From positions 62,001 through 126,000 of the forward strand of contig NZ_FOVG01000006.1 of assembly GCF_900115075.1 (NCBI RefSeq): a stretch of 64,000 nt of DNA, written 5' to 3'. The DNA is from Candidatus Pantoea varia (GTDB lineage Bacteria > Pseudomonadota > Gammaproteobacteria > Enterobacterales > Enterobacteriaceae). Below, piece after piece: positions 48,207 through 57,925 of the stretch. The position numbers and the translations under genes were made by a program. Below the pieces are notes generated by a model. That model did no database searches. It was given only the letters and a program-made list of their open reading frames with translations, and was not told the origin of the DNA. How positions within the stretch are numbered: position 1 is the first letter of the stretch; the number at the start of each line of letters is the position of its first letter.

Positions 48207-49129
48207 ACTTTTTCGACCTCCGGGCGACCCAGAATCCCGGTCGGCATCACCAGCAGCACCACAATCAGCAGGGCAAACGAGACCACATCTTTATATTCCG
48301 TGCTGAGGTACGCCGAGGTCAGCGCTTCAGCAATGCCCAGCACCAGGCCGCCAATCATTGCGCCCGGAATACTGCCAATCCCGCCCAGCACGGCGGCGGT
48401 GAAGGCTTTCATGCCCGCCATAAAGCCGATGAAGGGGTTGATCGAACCATAGAACTGGCCCAGCAGCACGCCTGCGACTGCCGCCATCGCGGCACCGATC
48501 ACAAAGGTCAGCGAGATCACGCGGTCGGTGTTAATCCCCAGCAGGCTGGCCATTTTCAGGTCTTCAGCGCAGGCGCGACAGGCGCGGCCCATGCGGGAAT
48601 AGCGGATAAAGGTCGTCAGCGCCAGCATCGCCAGGAACGTCACCACCCAGATCACAATCTGCATAGTAGAAATTGTGGCGGCAAAACCGTTGCTCTCACC
48701 AACCGTCCACTGTCCGGTGATCAGGCTTGGCAGCGCCAGGTCGCGTGAACCCTGCGTCAGGCTGACGTAGTTTTGCAGAAATATCGACATACCGATGGCG
48801 GAGATCAGCGCAATCAGGCGCTTGGACGAGCGCACAGGCCGGTAGGCGACGCGCTCAATGCTCCAGCCGTAGGCGCTGGAGATAATGACCGCCATCACAA
48901 AGCCGGCTGCAATCATCAGCCAGGTGGTGTCGATGCCCATCATCATCAGGGCGGCAATCACGATAAAGGAGACATAGCTACCGATCATGTAGACCTCGCC
49001 GTGGGCGAAGTTGATCATGCCGATAATGCCGTAAACCATGGTGTAACCGATGGCGATCAGCGCGTAGGTGCTTCCCAGGGTCACACCGTTAAACATCTGC
49101 TGAATAAAATAGAGGAACTGCTCGGACAT
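48203..49129 (-). CDS. livH: Branched-chain amino-acid ABC transporter permease LivH
   Basis: LivH is the smaller permease of the LIV importer. The 308-residue protein begins [52 protein letters not shown], the standard LivH start, with about eight helices and the loop [20 protein letters not shown]. It begins 133 bases after livK; a terminator in that gap suggests partial transcription read-through into livHMGF. Confidence 0.95.
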   Translation of the reverse strand: MSEQFLYFIQQMFNGVTLGSTYALIAIGYTMVYGIIGMINFAHGEVYMIGSYVSFIVIAALMMMGIDTTWLMIAAGFVMAVIISSAYGWSIERVAYRPVRSSKRLIALISAIGMSIFLQNYVSLTQGSRDLALPSLITGQWTVGESNGFAATISTMQIVIWVVTFLAMLALTTFIRYSRMGRACRACAEDLKMASLLGINTDRVISLTFVIGAAMAAVAGVLLGQFYGSINPFIGFMAGMKAFTAAVLGGIGSIPGAMIGGLVLGIAEALTSAYLSTEYKDVVSFALLIVVLLVMPTGILGRPEVEKV

Positions 49130-49170
49130 ACCTTGACCCTTACTTAACCGATCGCAGGCGATCGGGGTAC

Positions 49171-49202
49171 AAAAAACGCCTGGCAGAGGAGCACCAGGCG
49201 TT
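49171..49202 (-). terminator. Terminator/attenuator between livK and livH
   Basis: On the minus strand AACGCCTGG and CCAGGCGTT form a 9-bp stem around a 10-nt loop, followed by a T-run. As livHMGF lies downstream on the same strand, it probably limits membrane-component synthesis relative to the binding protein. Confidence 0.85.
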
Positions 49203-49262
49203 CGTGTCGCTGGTCAGAGGAAACCGGTTACCGGCTTCCTGCTCACCACAAAACAGCCTGGT

Positions 49263-50375
49263 TTACTTCACTGCGGTCGAGGTGCCATCGGCATGCCATT
49301 TGAAGACGCCGAATTCAAAGCCCTTGAGATCGCCCTTCTCATCCCAGTTCAGGTTGCCCATCACGGTTGGCACAGCAGCGCCTTCCTTGAGGTTTTTCAC
49401 GATAGCATCCGGTTCAGCGCTCTTGCTGCGCTCCATACCGGTTGCCAGTGACTGCAGTGCTGCATAGGTGGTCCAGACGAACGGTCCGGTTGGATCCAGT
49501 TTCTTCGCTTTCAGCGCGTCAACGATCGGTTTGTTGGTTTCAACCTGGTCGTAGCGTTTCGGCAGGGTCACCAGCATGCCTTCAGAAGCCGCACCGGCAA
49601 TGTTCGACAGAGAAGCGTTACCCACGCCTTCTGGTCCCATAAACTGGGTTTTCAGACCAGCAGCACGTGCCTGACGCACGATCTGGCCCATTTCCGGGTA
49701 GTAACCGCCGAAATAGACAAAATCGACGTTCTCTTTCTTGAAGCGCGCGACCAGGGTAGAGAAATCTTTGTCGCCTGCGGTAATCCCTTCAAACATCACG
49801 ATATTGGCGCCCTGCTTTTTCAGGCTCTCCTGCACGGAGCGCGCCAGACCTTCGCCATACTGCTGTTTGTCATGAACCACGGCGATGCGCTTGGGCTTAA
49901 GCTCGCTCATCACATATTTCGCGGCGGTCGGACCCTGGTCGGAGTCGAGACCGGTGGTGCGCATAATCAGCTTATAGCCACGGGCAGTCAGGTCAGGTGC
50001 GGTCGCGGCCGGGGTGATCATCAGTACGCCTTCATCTTCATAGATGTCAGACGCGGGCTGGGTGGAGGAAGAGCAGAGGTGGCCGATAACGTAATGGATG
50101 CCGTCGTTAATCACCTTGTTCGCTACCGCAACCGCCTGTTTCGGGTCGCAGGCGTCATCATATTTCACCGCAACCAGCTTGTTACCGTTGACGCCGCCTT
50201 TAGCGTTGATGTCTTCAATCGCCTGCGTTGCACCCGCAAACTCCATGTCACCGTACTGTGCCACCGGACCCGACATTGCGCCGACAATCGCCACTTTGAT
50301 ATCTTCAGCCAGCGCCGCATGGCTCATCGCCAGTGCTACACATCCCGCCAGTAATGCGCGACCTTTCATTTTCAT
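49263..50375 (-). CDS. livK: Leucine/branched-chain amino-acid-binding protein (LivK/LivJ type)
   Basis: This is the periplasmic solute-binding protein of the LIV system. The precursor is about 370 residues, with signal peptide [23 protein letters not shown] and the mature start [41 protein letters not shown]. The two cysteines of DDACDPKQ and GHLCSSST are conserved. Only one such gene is present; E. coli has livJ and livK either side of panZ. The signal peptide resembles LivJ, while the position before livHMGF is that of livK. The start could be the ATG at 50375 (chosen by alignment) or at 50369, which has AGGA upstream. Confidence 0.9.
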   Translation of the reverse strand: MKMKGRALLAGCVALAMSHAALAEDIKVAIVGAMSGPVAQYGDMEFAGATQAIEDINAKGGVNGNKLVAVKYDDACDPKQAVAVANKVINDGIHYVIGHLCSSSTQPASDIYEDEGVLMITPAATAPDLTARGYKLIMRTTGLDSDQGPTAAKYVMSELKPKRIAVVHDKQQYGEGLARSVQESLKKQGANIVMFEGITAGDKDFSTLVARFKKENVDFVYFGGYYPEMGQIVRQARAAGLKTQFMGPEGVGNASLSNIAGAASEGMLVTLPKRYDQVETNKPIVDALKAKKLDPTGPFVWTTYAALQSLATGMERSKSAEPDAIVKNLKEGAAVPTVMGNLNWDEKGDLKGFEFGVFKWHADGTSTAVK

Positions 50376-50770
50376 CCTGACTACCCCATTTGTTTTGTCG
50401 TGTATGTTGTGAGTGCTTGCGTTGCCAGATAAAGCCGAAAACTGATTAATCAAGAAGGAGTTAGCGTGCTTTTCTGGCATTTTTTAGTAATAAGGCTTTA
50501 TTTTTCAGGTTATTAAACAGGAAGTTTCTTCTGTAAATCAACTGACATATTCAGAATTGACTGAGTGAAACAGCATAATACACTGGAGGCAACGGCCGGT
50601 TTATGACCACTTTGCCAGCGTGTTATGCTGGATTGATCGCCAGCTAACCCTGTTTACAACTATCATCCTGGCATCCAGGCCACCTTTTGACCTGTTTTAT
50701 TGATGAAAATGTGGTAGCACTCTGGTTGTCTATTTTCGCTGCACTTTCCCCTATTACAGAGGTTTTTGTT
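50376..50770. other. Non-coding region between divergent livK and panZ
   Basis: This 395-bp AT-rich stretch must hold promoters for livK (leftward) and panZ (rightward). I see an inverted repeat CCAGC/GCTGG near 50610-50630 but no clear operator. In E. coli livJ would occupy part of the neighbouring interval, so the stretch may be a remnant of that loss. Confidence 0.45.
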
Positions 50771-51166
50771 ATGAAGCTCACCATTCAGCGTTTAACCACG
50801 CTGACCGCGCAGGACCGCATCGATCTTGGCAAAGTCTGGCCGGATCTGGAGATTGAAAAACTGGAACAGAGTCTGAGTGAGCGACATCGCCTCTACGCCG
50901 CGCGCTTTAACGATCGGCTGCTGGCGGGTTTGCAGCTGGAAATCTCGGGGATGCATGGCAAGATTCACCGGCTTACGGTGCGCGATGTCACCCGGCGACG
51001 CGGAGTGGGACAATATTTACTGGAGGAGACGATCAGGCAGAACGGGTCGATATCAGACTGGTGGATTGCCGATGATGGCAGTGACGATCAGCAGGTGCGG
51101 GCAGCGTTTATGCAGGCGTGTGGCTTCAGGGCGCAGAGTGATGGCTGGATAATGGCGGTAGAATAG
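50771..51166 (+). CDS. panZ: PanD maturation factor PanZ (PanM), GNAT-like
   Basis: PanZ (PanM, YhhK) binds the aspartate decarboxylase zymogen PanD, triggers its self-cleavage, and with acetyl-CoA inhibits it, tuning pantothenate and CoA synthesis. The 131-residue protein begins MKLTIQRLTTLTAQDRIDLGKVWP and has the GNAT loop VTRRRGVGQYLLEETI, as in E. coli PanZ. The ATG at 50771 matches the homologue; the frame to 50687 is longer only upstream. In E. coli it lies between livK and livJ; here livK is on the left and rpoH follows directly. Confidence 0.92.
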   Translation: MKLTIQRLTTLTAQDRIDLGKVWPDLEIEKLEQSLSERHRLYAARFNDRLLAGLQLEISGMHGKIHRLTVRDVTRRRGVGQYLLEETIRQNGSISDWWIADDGSDDQQVRAAFMQACGFRAQSDGWIMAVE

Positions 51167-51180
51167 GCAGGCGCAAAAAC

Positions 51181-51206
51181 AAAAAGGGCGACATCATCTG
51201 TCGCCC
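51181..51206 (-). terminator. Intrinsic terminator of rpoH
   Basis: On the minus strand GGGCGACA-GATGA-TGTCGCCC forms an 8-bp stem with a 5-nt loop, followed by TTTTTG and more T. It lies 20 bases past the rpoH stop and between the convergent panZ and rpoH genes. Confidence 0.9.
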
Positions 51207-51225
51207 CTTGAGGTGTTGAAGTGCG

Positions 51226-52083
51226 TTACGCTTCGATCGCCATACGCAGTTTCTTCATGGCGTTCTTTTCCAGCTGCCGGACACGTTCGGCTGATACGCC
51301 GTACTGATCGGCCAGCTCCTGCAGCGTGGTTTTGTTGTCTTCATCCAGCCAGCGGGCGCGAATGATGTGCTGACTACGCTCATCCAGACCTTCCATCGCA
51401 TAGCTCAGCTTATCAGCGGCGTGCGCGTCCCAGTTATCCTCTTCAATGCCATCAGCAAAGTCAGAGGTTTTATCCTGAAGATAAAGCACCGGCGCCATCG
51501 AACGGCCTTCGCTGCTCTCGTCGTCGGCAGACATATCAAAAGTCATGTCCTGCGCGGCCATACGCGATTCCATTTCACGCACATCTTTGCTGCTTACGCC
51601 CAGCTCACGCGCAACCATCTCGACTTCGTCCTGATTGAACCAGCCCAGACGCTGCTTGGTTTTACGCAGGTTAAAGAACAGCTTACGCTGTGCTTTAGTG
51701 GTCGCGACTTTCACGATACGCCAGTTACGCAGCACGTATTCGTGAATCTCCGCTTTAATCCAGTGCACGGCAAACGAAACCAGACGCACGCCCACTTCAG
51801 GGTTGAAGCGACGCACCGCTTTCATCAGGCCGATGTTGCCTTCCTGGACCAGGTCAGCCTGTGGCAGACCGTAGCCGGAGTAATTACGAGCGATATGAAC
51901 TACAAAGCGTAGGTGAGACAGGATCAGCGTCTTTGCTGCTTCCAGATCGCCCTGGTAATGCAGCCGTTCAGCCAACGCTTTTTCCTCTTCAGCCGAGAGC
52001 ATCGGCCAGGTATTCGCAGCCCGGACGTAAGACTCCAGGTTGCCAAGAGGAGCAATAGCTAAAGTTTGCATTTCTTTGGTCAT
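51226..52083 (-). CDS. rpoH: Heat-shock sigma factor RpoH (sigma 32)
   Basis: RpoH directs RNA polymerase to heat-shock promoters. The 285-residue protein has sigma region 2 ([49 protein letters not shown], about residues 77-125) and the RpoH box QRKLFFNLR just after. Region 4 ends in [25 protein letters not shown]. The acidic segment [14 protein letters not shown] lies between. Regulation visible in the sequence is a sigma-E-type promoter overlapped by a DnaA box upstream. The gene order rpoH-ftsXEY is that of E. coli. Confidence 0.97.
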   Translation of the reverse strand: MTKEMQTLAIAPLGNLESYVRAANTWPMLSAEEEKALAERLHYQGDLEAAKTLILSHLRFVVHIARNYSGYGLPQADLVQEGNIGLMKAVRRFNPEVGVRLVSFAVHWIKAEIHEYVLRNWRIVKVATTKAQRKLFFNLRKTKQRLGWFNQDEVEMVARELGVSSKDVREMESRMAAQDMTFDMSADDESSEGRSMAPVLYLQDKTSDFADGIEEDNWDAHAADKLSYAMEGLDERSQHIIRARWLDEDNKTTLQELADQYGVSAERVRQLEKNAMKKLRMAIEA

Positions 52084-52181
52084 TCAAACCCTCACAAATT
52101 TAGTGGAATTGCCGCACATTTCCCTGCGCAGACGATACATTAAGTCAACGTCGCGCGAAATCCGAAAGCAATCTGTGCTAC

Positions 52182-52209
52182 TTAGAGTGATAAAGTTATC
52201 CACAAGTTC
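52182..52209 (-). promoter_or_regulatory. Sigma-E-type (P3-like) promoter of rpoH
   Basis: On the minus strand GAACTT (52209-52204) and TCTAA (52186-52182) are separated by 17 bases, close to the sigma-E consensus GGAACTT-N16-TCTGA. The -35 context TTGAACTTGTGGATAA is the same as in the E. coli rpoH P3 region. It lies about 100 bases before the start codon. Confidence 0.7.
52196..52204. promoter_or_regulatory. DnaA box in the rpoH promoter region
   Basis: TTATCCACA is a perfect DnaA box, overlapping the sigma-E -35 element by one base. DnaA represses the corresponding E. coli rpoH promoters, so this link between replication initiator and heat-shock sigma factor appears conserved. Confidence 0.8.
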
Positions 52210-52324
52210 AATTGTAGCAGTGAATATTTTACACACAGATGACAGGAAGGGAAGAGGGGGAACTATCCTCTGCACCCACCATCGGTAGCAGAGGACCATT
52301 ATAACAAAAAAATGTTGCAGGCGT

Positions 52325-53308
52325 TTACTGCGGCGTAAATCGACGTAAATGTTGTACCGTTGCCAGCCATGCAGCCACCCAGCCGATGATTACCGCAATC
52401 AGTAACAGCAGCAGCGCCTCATCCCAGGAGAAGCCTTCCAGCGAGAAGGTGGTACCAAATACGTTCGCCACACTGGCAACAACGGATTGCAGACGCAGCA
52501 CCAGCACTTCTGACAGCAGCAGTGACAGCACCGCCCCGCTGAAGCCCAGCAGCGCCCCGCCGTAGAGGAAAGGACGCAGGATAAAGCCGTCAGTCGCACC
52601 AATCAGCTTCTGCACGTTAATCGTATCGCGTCGGGCAAAGATGCTGAGACGAACACTGTTACCGATCACCAGGAACACCGCCACAATCATCAGCACGCCA
52701 ATCATTGAGGCGATCTGCCCCACCAGCCCGGTCAGCGCTGCCAGTCTTGCAAACCAGCTGTCATCCATCCGCACTTCATCCACGCCCTGCACTTTGCTCA
52801 CCCGATCGCGCAGGTTCTGCATGGTGTCTGAGTTCTGGAAGTTAAGCTTAGGCGTGATGATGGCCACAGCAGGCAGCGGATTCTGCTCCAGCATATCCAT
52901 TGCGCCGCCAAAGCCTGACCAGTTGCGGAACTCGTTCAGCGCCTCTTCCCGTGTCAGATAGTTGACGTTATCCACGCCTTCAACCTGCTTGAGCTGCGCC
53001 ACGACGTTCTCTGCCGCCGTGTCATCCAGCGTTTTGGAGAGATAAACGGTTAACTGCGGAGCCGGATACCACTGCGTGGCCGCCTGGCTGACGTTTTTCC
53101 ACACCATGTAGCAGACGCTGGGCAGCGTCAGCGAGATGGCGATAACCATGACCGTCAGCAGAGTAGCCAGCGGCTGACGCCACATATCAGAAAGCGTGCC
53201 GCGCAGCGCATAGCGCCACTGCTCCTGCCAGCCGCCCTTGAGTGCTTTACTCTTCGACTGCTGCTTCGCTTTCGGCGCAGCAGGACGTTTAATGCGTTTA
53301 TTGACCAT
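52325..53308 (-). CDS. ftsX: Cell-division protein FtsX
   Basis: FtsX is the membrane subunit of the FtsEX ABC-like complex, which activates septal peptidoglycan amidases through EnvC. The 327-residue protein has a basic cytoplasmic N-terminus ([20 protein letters not shown]), then one helix near residues 45-72. A periplasmic loop (about 75-200) with [34 protein letters not shown] follows, then three C-terminal helices. It overlaps the end of ftsE by 11 bases. Confidence 0.95.
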   Translation of the reverse strand: MVNKRIKRPAAPKAKQQSKSKALKGGWQEQWRYALRGTLSDMWRQPLATLLTVMVIAISLTLPSVCYMVWKNVSQAATQWYPAPQLTVYLSKTLDDTAAENVVAQLKQVEGVDNVNYLTREEALNEFRNWSGFGGAMDMLEQNPLPAVAIITPKLNFQNSDTMQNLRDRVSKVQGVDEVRMDDSWFARLAALTGLVGQIASMIGVLMIVAVFLVIGNSVRLSIFARRDTINVQKLIGATDGFILRPFLYGGALLGFSGAVLSLLLSEVLVLRLQSVVASVANVFGTTFSLEGFSWDEALLLLLIAVIIGWVAAWLATVQHLRRFTPQ

Positions 53309-53966
53309 CGTGGCCTCCGTGCAGACGTCCCTGATTCAGCGTCATCATCCGGTAGTTGCGTCGGGCGATAAGACCGCTGTCATGCGTCGCCATCAGGACG
53401 GTGACGCCGACGCGGTTAAACTCTTCGAACAGGCGCAGAATGTCTTCTGACAGCGCGTCGTCAAGGTTACCGGTCGGTTCATCAGCCAGCAGCACAGCCG
53501 GCTTGTTCACCACCGCACGGGCGATGCCCACACGCTGCTGTTCACCGCCCGAAAGCTGAATCGGATAACTTTTCGCTTTGTCGAGCAGGCCCACTTTATC
53601 CAGCGCCGCCGAGACGCGACGACGGATATCTTCGCCGCTGGCACCGGAAATAATCAGTGGAATTGCCACATTGTCATAAACCGAACGATCCATCAGCAGG
53701 TGGTGATCCTGGAAGATCATGCCGATCTGACGACGCAGGAAAGGCACCTCGCTATTTCGCAGGCGGGAAATGTCATGGCCGCTGAACCAGATTTTTCCGG
53801 CACTCGGGCGCTCAATGCCACAAATCAGCTTCAGCAAGGTACTTTTACCGGCACCGGAGTGGCCGGTCAGAAACGCCATTTCGCCAGGACGCAGACGGAA
53901 ATCTACCCCCTGTAGCGCCTGACGTCCGCCGAGATATGCCTTACTGACCTCTTCAAAGCGAATCAT
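53298..53966 (-). CDS. ftsE: Cell-division ATP-binding protein FtsE
   Basis: FtsE is the ATPase partner of FtsX. The 222-residue ABC ATPase has Walker [15 protein letters not shown]-loop [14 protein letters not shown], signature [16 protein letters not shown], Walker [14 protein letters not shown] and H-loop MATHDSGLI. It starts five bases after ftsY ends and is translationally linked to ftsX by an overlap. Confidence 0.96.
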   Translation of the reverse strand: MIRFEEVSKAYLGGRQALQGVDFRLRPGEMAFLTGHSGAGKSTLLKLICGIERPSAGKIWFSGHDISRLRNSEVPFLRRQIGMIFQDHHLLMDRSVYDNVAIPLIISGASGEDIRRRVSAALDKVGLLDKAKSYPIQLSGGEQQRVGIARAVVNKPAVLLADEPTGNLDDALSEDILRLFEEFNRVGVTVLMATHDSGLIARRNYRMMTLNQGRLHGGHDGQ

Positions 53967-53971
53967 CCTAA

Positions 53972-55663
53972 TTAGTCCTCTCGGGCAAACAGTGCCTCAA
54001 TAAAATCTTCCGCCTTAAACGGCCGTAAATCTTCAATGCCTTCCCCGACGCCGATGTAGCGAATCGGAATACCGAACTGATCGGCCACCGAGAAGATTAC
54101 GCCGCCTTTGGCGGTGCCATCCAGCTTGGTGAGCGCGATACCGGTCACGCCAACGGCTTCGTTAAACAGTCGGGCCTGGCTGACCGCATTCTGTCCGGTG
54201 CTGGCATCCAGCGTCAGCATCACTTCGTGTGGCGCTGAATCATCCAGTTTTTTCATCACGCGGGTGATTTTTTTCAGCTCTTCCATCAGGTGCGATTTGT
54301 TCTGCAGACGACCGGCCGTATCAGCAATCAGCACGTCAACGCCACGCGATTTCGCTGCCTGAATGGCATCGAAGATCACCGAAGCAGAATCTGCGCCGGT
54401 ATGCTGAGCAATCACAGGGATGTTATTACGCTGGCCCCACACCTGCAGCTGCTCAACCGCCGCTGCACGGAAGGTATCACCAGCCGCTAACATCACCGTT
54501 TTGCCTTCGGCCTGATACTGGCGCGCCAGCTTACCGATGGTGGTGGTTTTACCCACGCCATTGACGCCAACCATCAGGATGACAAACGGCGTTTTGCCTG
54601 AAACTTCCAGTGGCGCATCCACTTTCGCCAGAATCGAGGCCATTTCCGCTTTCAGCAGGCCGTAGAGCGCTTCCGCGTCACGCAGCTGCTTGCGGTTTGC
54701 CTGCTGGGTGAGATGGGTAATGATGCGGCGCGTGGTATCCACACCGACATCCGCAATCAGCAGCTGCTCTTCGAGCTCATCAAACAGGTCATCATCAATC
54801 TTTTTGCCACGGAACAGGCTGATAAAACCGGAACCGAGGTTCTGACGGGTTTTGACCAGGCTGCGCTTCAGGCGGGCAAAGAAGCCCTCTTTGCTGGGAC
54901 GTTCCTGCTCCTGCACGATGAGTGGCGCGGCGGCCAGCGGAAGATCGCTGACGGTATCGGATAATGTCTCTGCTGGTTCCGCGTCGGTGACTTCCGCTTC
55001 GCCCAGTGCCAGCGCGGTCAGCTCTTCCTCGGTGAGCGGCGCTTCGGCTTCGCTATCCGGGGTTTCAACGATCGCAGCCTCATCCAGCGTCAGCGCTTCA
55101 TCGCTTAACGGTGCTTCGGCTTCGCTGTGCGGGGTTTCAACGATCTCGGCGTCGCCCAGTGCCAGTGCGGTCAGCTCTTCTTCGCTTAATGGCGCGTCGG
55201 CTTCACTCTCCGGGATTTCAACGATCTCGGCGTCGCCCAACGCCAGCGCGGTCAGCTCTTCTTCGCTTAACGGCGCGTCTGCAGGAGCCTCGTCAGCGAT
55301 CGGCGTGACCACGTCGTCGGCGTCGATAACTGGCGTCGCGTCATGTTCAGGTGCGGAGACGTCCAGTAATGCTTCAGGATCGGCCTCAATCGGCTCAGCC
55401 TCATCGAGCACCGCGGGTGCTGATTCATACGGCGCTGCCGCGGTGACTTCCGCCTCACGCTGCTGTCCGGCCACCGTTTCAGTGATGACGACAGTCTCTT
55501 CCGCTTGCGCTTCAGCCTGGCTTAATGCCGGGGCCTCCTGTTCTGTCTGCTGCTGTGCGGGTTCAGCGACCTCTGGTGTCTGCTCCTCCGCTACAGGTTG
55601 TTTCTCTTCCTCTTTGCCAAATCCCAGCCAGGAAAAAAAGCCACGTTTTTTCTCTTTTGCCAT
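53972..55663 (-). CDS. ftsY: Signal recognition particle receptor FtsY
   Basis: FtsY is the SRP receptor GTPase that delivers ribosome-nascent-chain complexes to the translocon. The 563-residue protein has a membrane-binding start (MAKEKKRGFFSWLGFGKEEE) and a long acidic A domain to about residue 255. The N domain (about 258-350) is followed by the G domain with GVNGVGKTTTIGKLA, DTAGRLQNKSHLMEEL and TKLDGTAKGG. The A domain holds four tandem copies of an acidic unit (DAPLSEEELTALALGDAEIV and variants, residues 129-228), longer than in E. coli FtsY (497 residues). It leads the ftsYEX operon. Confidence 0.96.
   Translation of the reverse strand: MAKEKKRGFFSWLGFGKEEEKQPVAEEQTPEVAEPAQQQTEQEAPALSQAEAQAEETVVITETVAGQQREAEVTAAAPYESAPAVLDEAEPIEADPEALLDVSAPEHDATPVIDADDVVTPIADEAPADAPLSEEELTALALGDAEIVEIPESEADAPLSEEELTALALGDAEIVETPHSEAEAPLSDEALTLDEAAIVETPDSEAEAPLTEEELTALALGEAEVTDAEPAETLSDTVSDLPLAAAPLIVQEQERPSKEGFFARLKRSLVKTRQNLGSGFISLFRGKKIDDDLFDELEEQLLIADVGVDTTRRIITHLTQQANRKQLRDAEALYGLLKAEMASILAKVDAPLEVSGKTPFVILMVGVNGVGKTTTIGKLARQYQAEGKTVMLAAGDTFRAAAVEQLQVWGQRNNIPVIAQHTGADSASVIFDAIQAAKSRGVDVLIADTAGRLQNKSHLMEELKKITRVMKKLDDSAPHEVMLTLDASTGQNAVSQARLFNEAVGVTGIALTKLDGTAKGGVIFSVADQFGIPIRYIGVGEGIEDLRPFKAEDFIEALFARED
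54980..55279 (-). repeat. In-frame tandem repeats in the FtsY acidic domain
   Basis: Four direct units encode residues 129-155, 156-182, 183-206 and 207-228: two full 81-bp units (55279-55199 and 55198-55118), a shortened 72-bp one and a diverged partial one. The first two are almost identical at the DNA level, which suggests recent duplication. The repeats keep the reading frame and the strongly acidic character. Confidence 0.85.
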
Positions 55664-55895
55664 TGTGTGACGACACTCCTCGATGGCTTTGTCCTGGTCG
55701 CGCGTGGTTTCCAGGGGTAAATCAATGAAAGTCGGTCAGCGCCAGACCGGCGTAAACCGCAGAATAATGCATGACTTCAGCAACTCAGTAGTCTAACACT
55801 TTCCAGCCAGCTCACCACAGCACCCTTTTTTAACGTTTCTTCTCACCGATTCGCCCGTTAAACTACGCAACAAATTATGACGAGTTGTGAGCAAG

Positions 55896-56495
55896 ATGAA
55901 TAAAAACCCCCGCAGTACAGGCGGTGCCGGGCAGATTCGCATCATTGGCGGCCAGTGGCGCGGACGCAAATTGCCGGTGCCGGACAGTGCCGGACTGCGC
56001 CCGACCACCGATCGGGTGCGTGAAACGCTGTTTAACTGGCTGGCCCCGGTACTGCCAGAGGCTCGCTGCCTTGACTGCTTTGCCGGTAGCGGCGCATTAG
56101 GACTGGAAGCGCTGTCGCGTTACGCGGGATCGGCGACCCTGCTGGAGCTGGAACGTCCGGTGGCACAGCAGCTGACAAAAAATCTGCAGACGCTGCGCGC
56201 CAGTAATGGCACCGTGATTCAGACCAATGCGTTAAACTGGCTGGCACAGCCAGGTACACCCTTTGATGTGGTGTTTATCGATCCGCCGTTTCGTCAGGGA
56301 TTGCTGGAACAGACGTTGCAGCTGCTGGAGCAGAATCACTGGCTGGCCGCTCAGGCGCTGATTTACGTCGAAAGTGAAGTAGAAAATGGCGCACCGCCGG
56401 TGCCGCCAGAGTGGGATCTTTATCGCGAGAAAATAGCCGGACAAGTGGCTTATCGTTTGTATCAACGTCAACAGGAGACGCAGGATGTTACTTAA
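55896..56495 (+). CDS. rsmD: 16S rRNA (guanine-966-N2)-methyltransferase RsmD
   Basis: RsmD methylates G966 of 16S rRNA in assembled 30S particles. The protein is 199 residues with the ATG at 55896, close to the 198 of E. coli. It has an N-terminal GQIRIIGGQWRGRKLPVPDSAGLRPTTDRVRETLFNWL, the SAM-binding CLDCFAGSGALGLEALSR and the catalytic-site DPPF motif in VVFIDPPFRQG. A GTG three codons upstream (55887) is an alternative start. It is divergent from ftsY and overlaps yhhL by 11 bases. Confidence 0.94.
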   Translation: MNKNPRSTGGAGQIRIIGGQWRGRKLPVPDSAGLRPTTDRVRETLFNWLAPVLPEARCLDCFAGSGALGLEALSRYAGSATLLELERPVAQQLTKNLQTLRASNGTVIQTNALNWLAQPGTPFDVVFIDPPFRQGLLEQTLQLLEQNHWLAAQALIYVESEVENGAPPVPPEWDLYREKIAGQVAYRLYQRQQETQDVT

Positions 56496-56757
56496 TTTGG
56501 GGCGTCTGTTGATGCTATGCGTGTGGGGATTTTTACTGGCTAACCTGGTTCATCCCTACCCTAAACCGCTGACTTACTTTATCAACGTTGCGCTGATTTT
56601 CATGATCCTGATGCATGGTCTGCAACTGGTATTACTGCGCACGACGCAGACCAAAGATGCGCCGCCGATTGACCGCGTCACCCAGGCCAAAGTTTTTCTG
56701 TTTGGGGTATTCGAACTGGTCGCATGGCAGAAGAAAAACTTCCCACGCAAGAAATAG
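56485..56757 (+). CDS. yhhL: DUF1145 inner membrane protein YhhL
   Basis: YhhL is a 90-residue protein of the DUF1145 family with unknown function. Two membrane segments are visible (LLMLCVWGFLLANLVHP near residues 8-24, and TYFINVALIFMILMHGLQLVLL near 30-52), followed by a basic C-terminus (WQKKNFPRKK). AGGAGACGCAGG lies just before the ATG inside the rsmD end, indicating coupling. The order rsmD-yhhL-yhhM-yhhN equals E. coli. Confidence 0.9.
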   Translation: MLLNLGRLLMLCVWGFLLANLVHPYPKPLTYFINVALIFMILMHGLQLVLLRTTQTKDAPPIDRVTQAKVFLFGVFELVAWQKKNFPRKK

Positions 56758-56763
56758 TGCCGA

Positions 56764-56780
56764 GCGGGCGCAATGCCCGC
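56764..56780. terminator. Short GC hairpin between yhhL and yhhM
   Basis: GCGGGC-GCAAT-GCCCGC lies between the convergent 3' ends. It lacks a T-tract on either side, so termination is uncertain. Confidence 0.35.
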
Positions 56781-56783
56781 CGG

Positions 56784-57140
56784 TTACTGCAGGGGCGTGA
56801 AGCTGATAAAGCGCGTGCCCTGCATCTTCAGCTCGCCTCTCGCGCCTTTATCCAGCTGATGATATTCCGCCTCTTTCAGCTGCACTTTAATGTCGCTGGC
56901 ACCGTTCAGCGGATGAAACAGTACCTCATACCGCATCTCTTCCCCGGCGATCACTTCGCGCTGCCGTGAACGGCGATTGGGAGAAGGAAATTCACGCTTG
57001 GTTTTGACCTCAGCCTGCAAAGAACGCTCCGGTGACGCGTCGTTCACTGCCACTTCACGGCGTTGCTTGATGAACTGACGAGTCGCCAGCACGGCGATAA
57101 TCGCCAGGACGATGATAAAAATTAGCGGCGGTTTGCTCAT
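56784..57140 (-). CDS. yhhM: DUF2500 membrane-anchored protein YhhM
   Basis: YhhM is a 118-residue protein of the DUF2500 family, function unknown. A single N-terminal membrane anchor (PPLIFIIVLAIIAVLATRQFI, about residues 4-24) is followed by a basic linker and a beta-rich domain (EMRYEVLFHPLNGASDIKVQLKEAEYHQLDKGARGELKMQGTRFISF). The ATG at 57140 has GAGAG upstream; the frame to 57185 lacks support. It is convergent with yhhL and divergent from yhhN. Confidence 0.88.
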   Translation of the reverse strand: MSKPPLIFIIVLAIIAVLATRQFIKQRREVAVNDASPERSLQAEVKTKREFPSPNRRSRQREVIAGEEMRYEVLFHPLNGASDIKVQLKEAEYHQLDKGARGELKMQGTRFISFTPLQ

Positions 57141-57285
57141 AGCGCTCTCGTGCCTGCGGGGATAATGAATCAGGCGGCAAAGCATACAACCAGAGTTGCC
57201 TGATTGTCACATCTCAGAGGCTTAACCTAAACTGGAAGTGATATTTTGGGATCTTTCACCATTTTGAGTAAAAAAGGGAGAAACA

Positions 57286-57915
57286 ATGCTCTGGTCTTTC
57301 CTCGCTGTACTTTTCTCCGGCTGGCTCTATGTCGATGCCACCTATCGCGGGCCTCAGTGGCAACGCTGGCTGTTTAAACCGGTCACGCTGCTGCTGCTCG
57401 TCGGGCTGGCCTGGCAGGCACCCGTGCTGCAAACCACGGACTACCTGATTCTGGCCGGTCTGGTCGCGACGCTGGTCGGTGATGCGTTAACGCTGCTGCC
57501 GCGTCAGCAGATGCTCTATGCCGTCGGGGCTTTCTTCCTGTCGCACCTGCTCTATACGCTCTGCTTCGCCGCCAGCATGACCATGACCTTCTTCTGGCCG
57601 ATTCCGCTGACGCTGCTTATCATCGGTGCCGCCCTGATTGGCATCATCTGGAGCCGACTGGAAGATCTGCGCTGGCCTGTCTGTACGTTTATCGGCATGA
57701 CGCTGGTGATGGCCTGGATAGCGACCGAGCAGTACTTTTTCCGCCCGACCGATTACAGCTTCTCGATCATGGTCGGTGCCGGTCTGCTGCTGCTGGCAAA
57801 CGCCGTCTGGTTTATCTCGCACTATCGCCGTCGCTTCACCGCTGACAGCGCGATTGTTGCCGCCTGCTACTTTGCCGGTCACTTTATGATCGTGCGTTCA
57901 TTGTGGGTCGTCTGA
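57286..57915 (+). CDS. yhhN: TMEM86/YhhN family membrane protein (lysoplasmalogenase-like)
   Basis: YhhN is a 209-residue polytopic membrane protein with about eight hydrophobic segments. The family includes mammalian lysoplasmalogenase TMEM86; the bacterial substrate is unknown. Family features include [39 protein letters not shown], with its conserved GD and H residues, and the C-terminal [17 protein letters not shown] precedes the ATG. zntA follows on the same strand, but with its own metal-responsive promoter. Confidence 0.88.
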   Translation: MLWSFLAVLFSGWLYVDATYRGPQWQRWLFKPVTLLLLVGLAWQAPVLQTTDYLILAGLVATLVGDALTLLPRQQMLYAVGAFFLSHLLYTLCFAASMTMTFFWPIPLTLLIIGAALIGIIWSRLEDLRWPVCTFIGMTLVMAWIATEQYFFRPTDYSFSIMVGAGLLLLANAVWFISHYRRRFTADSAIVAACYFAGHFMIVRSLWVV

Positions 57916-57925
57916 GAAAATAGCC

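Noticed and set aside
54852-55670. Serine/alanine-rich 272-residue plus-strand frame
   Set aside because: It looks like a repetitive surface protein, but it is the antisense of the acidic repeats of ftsY.
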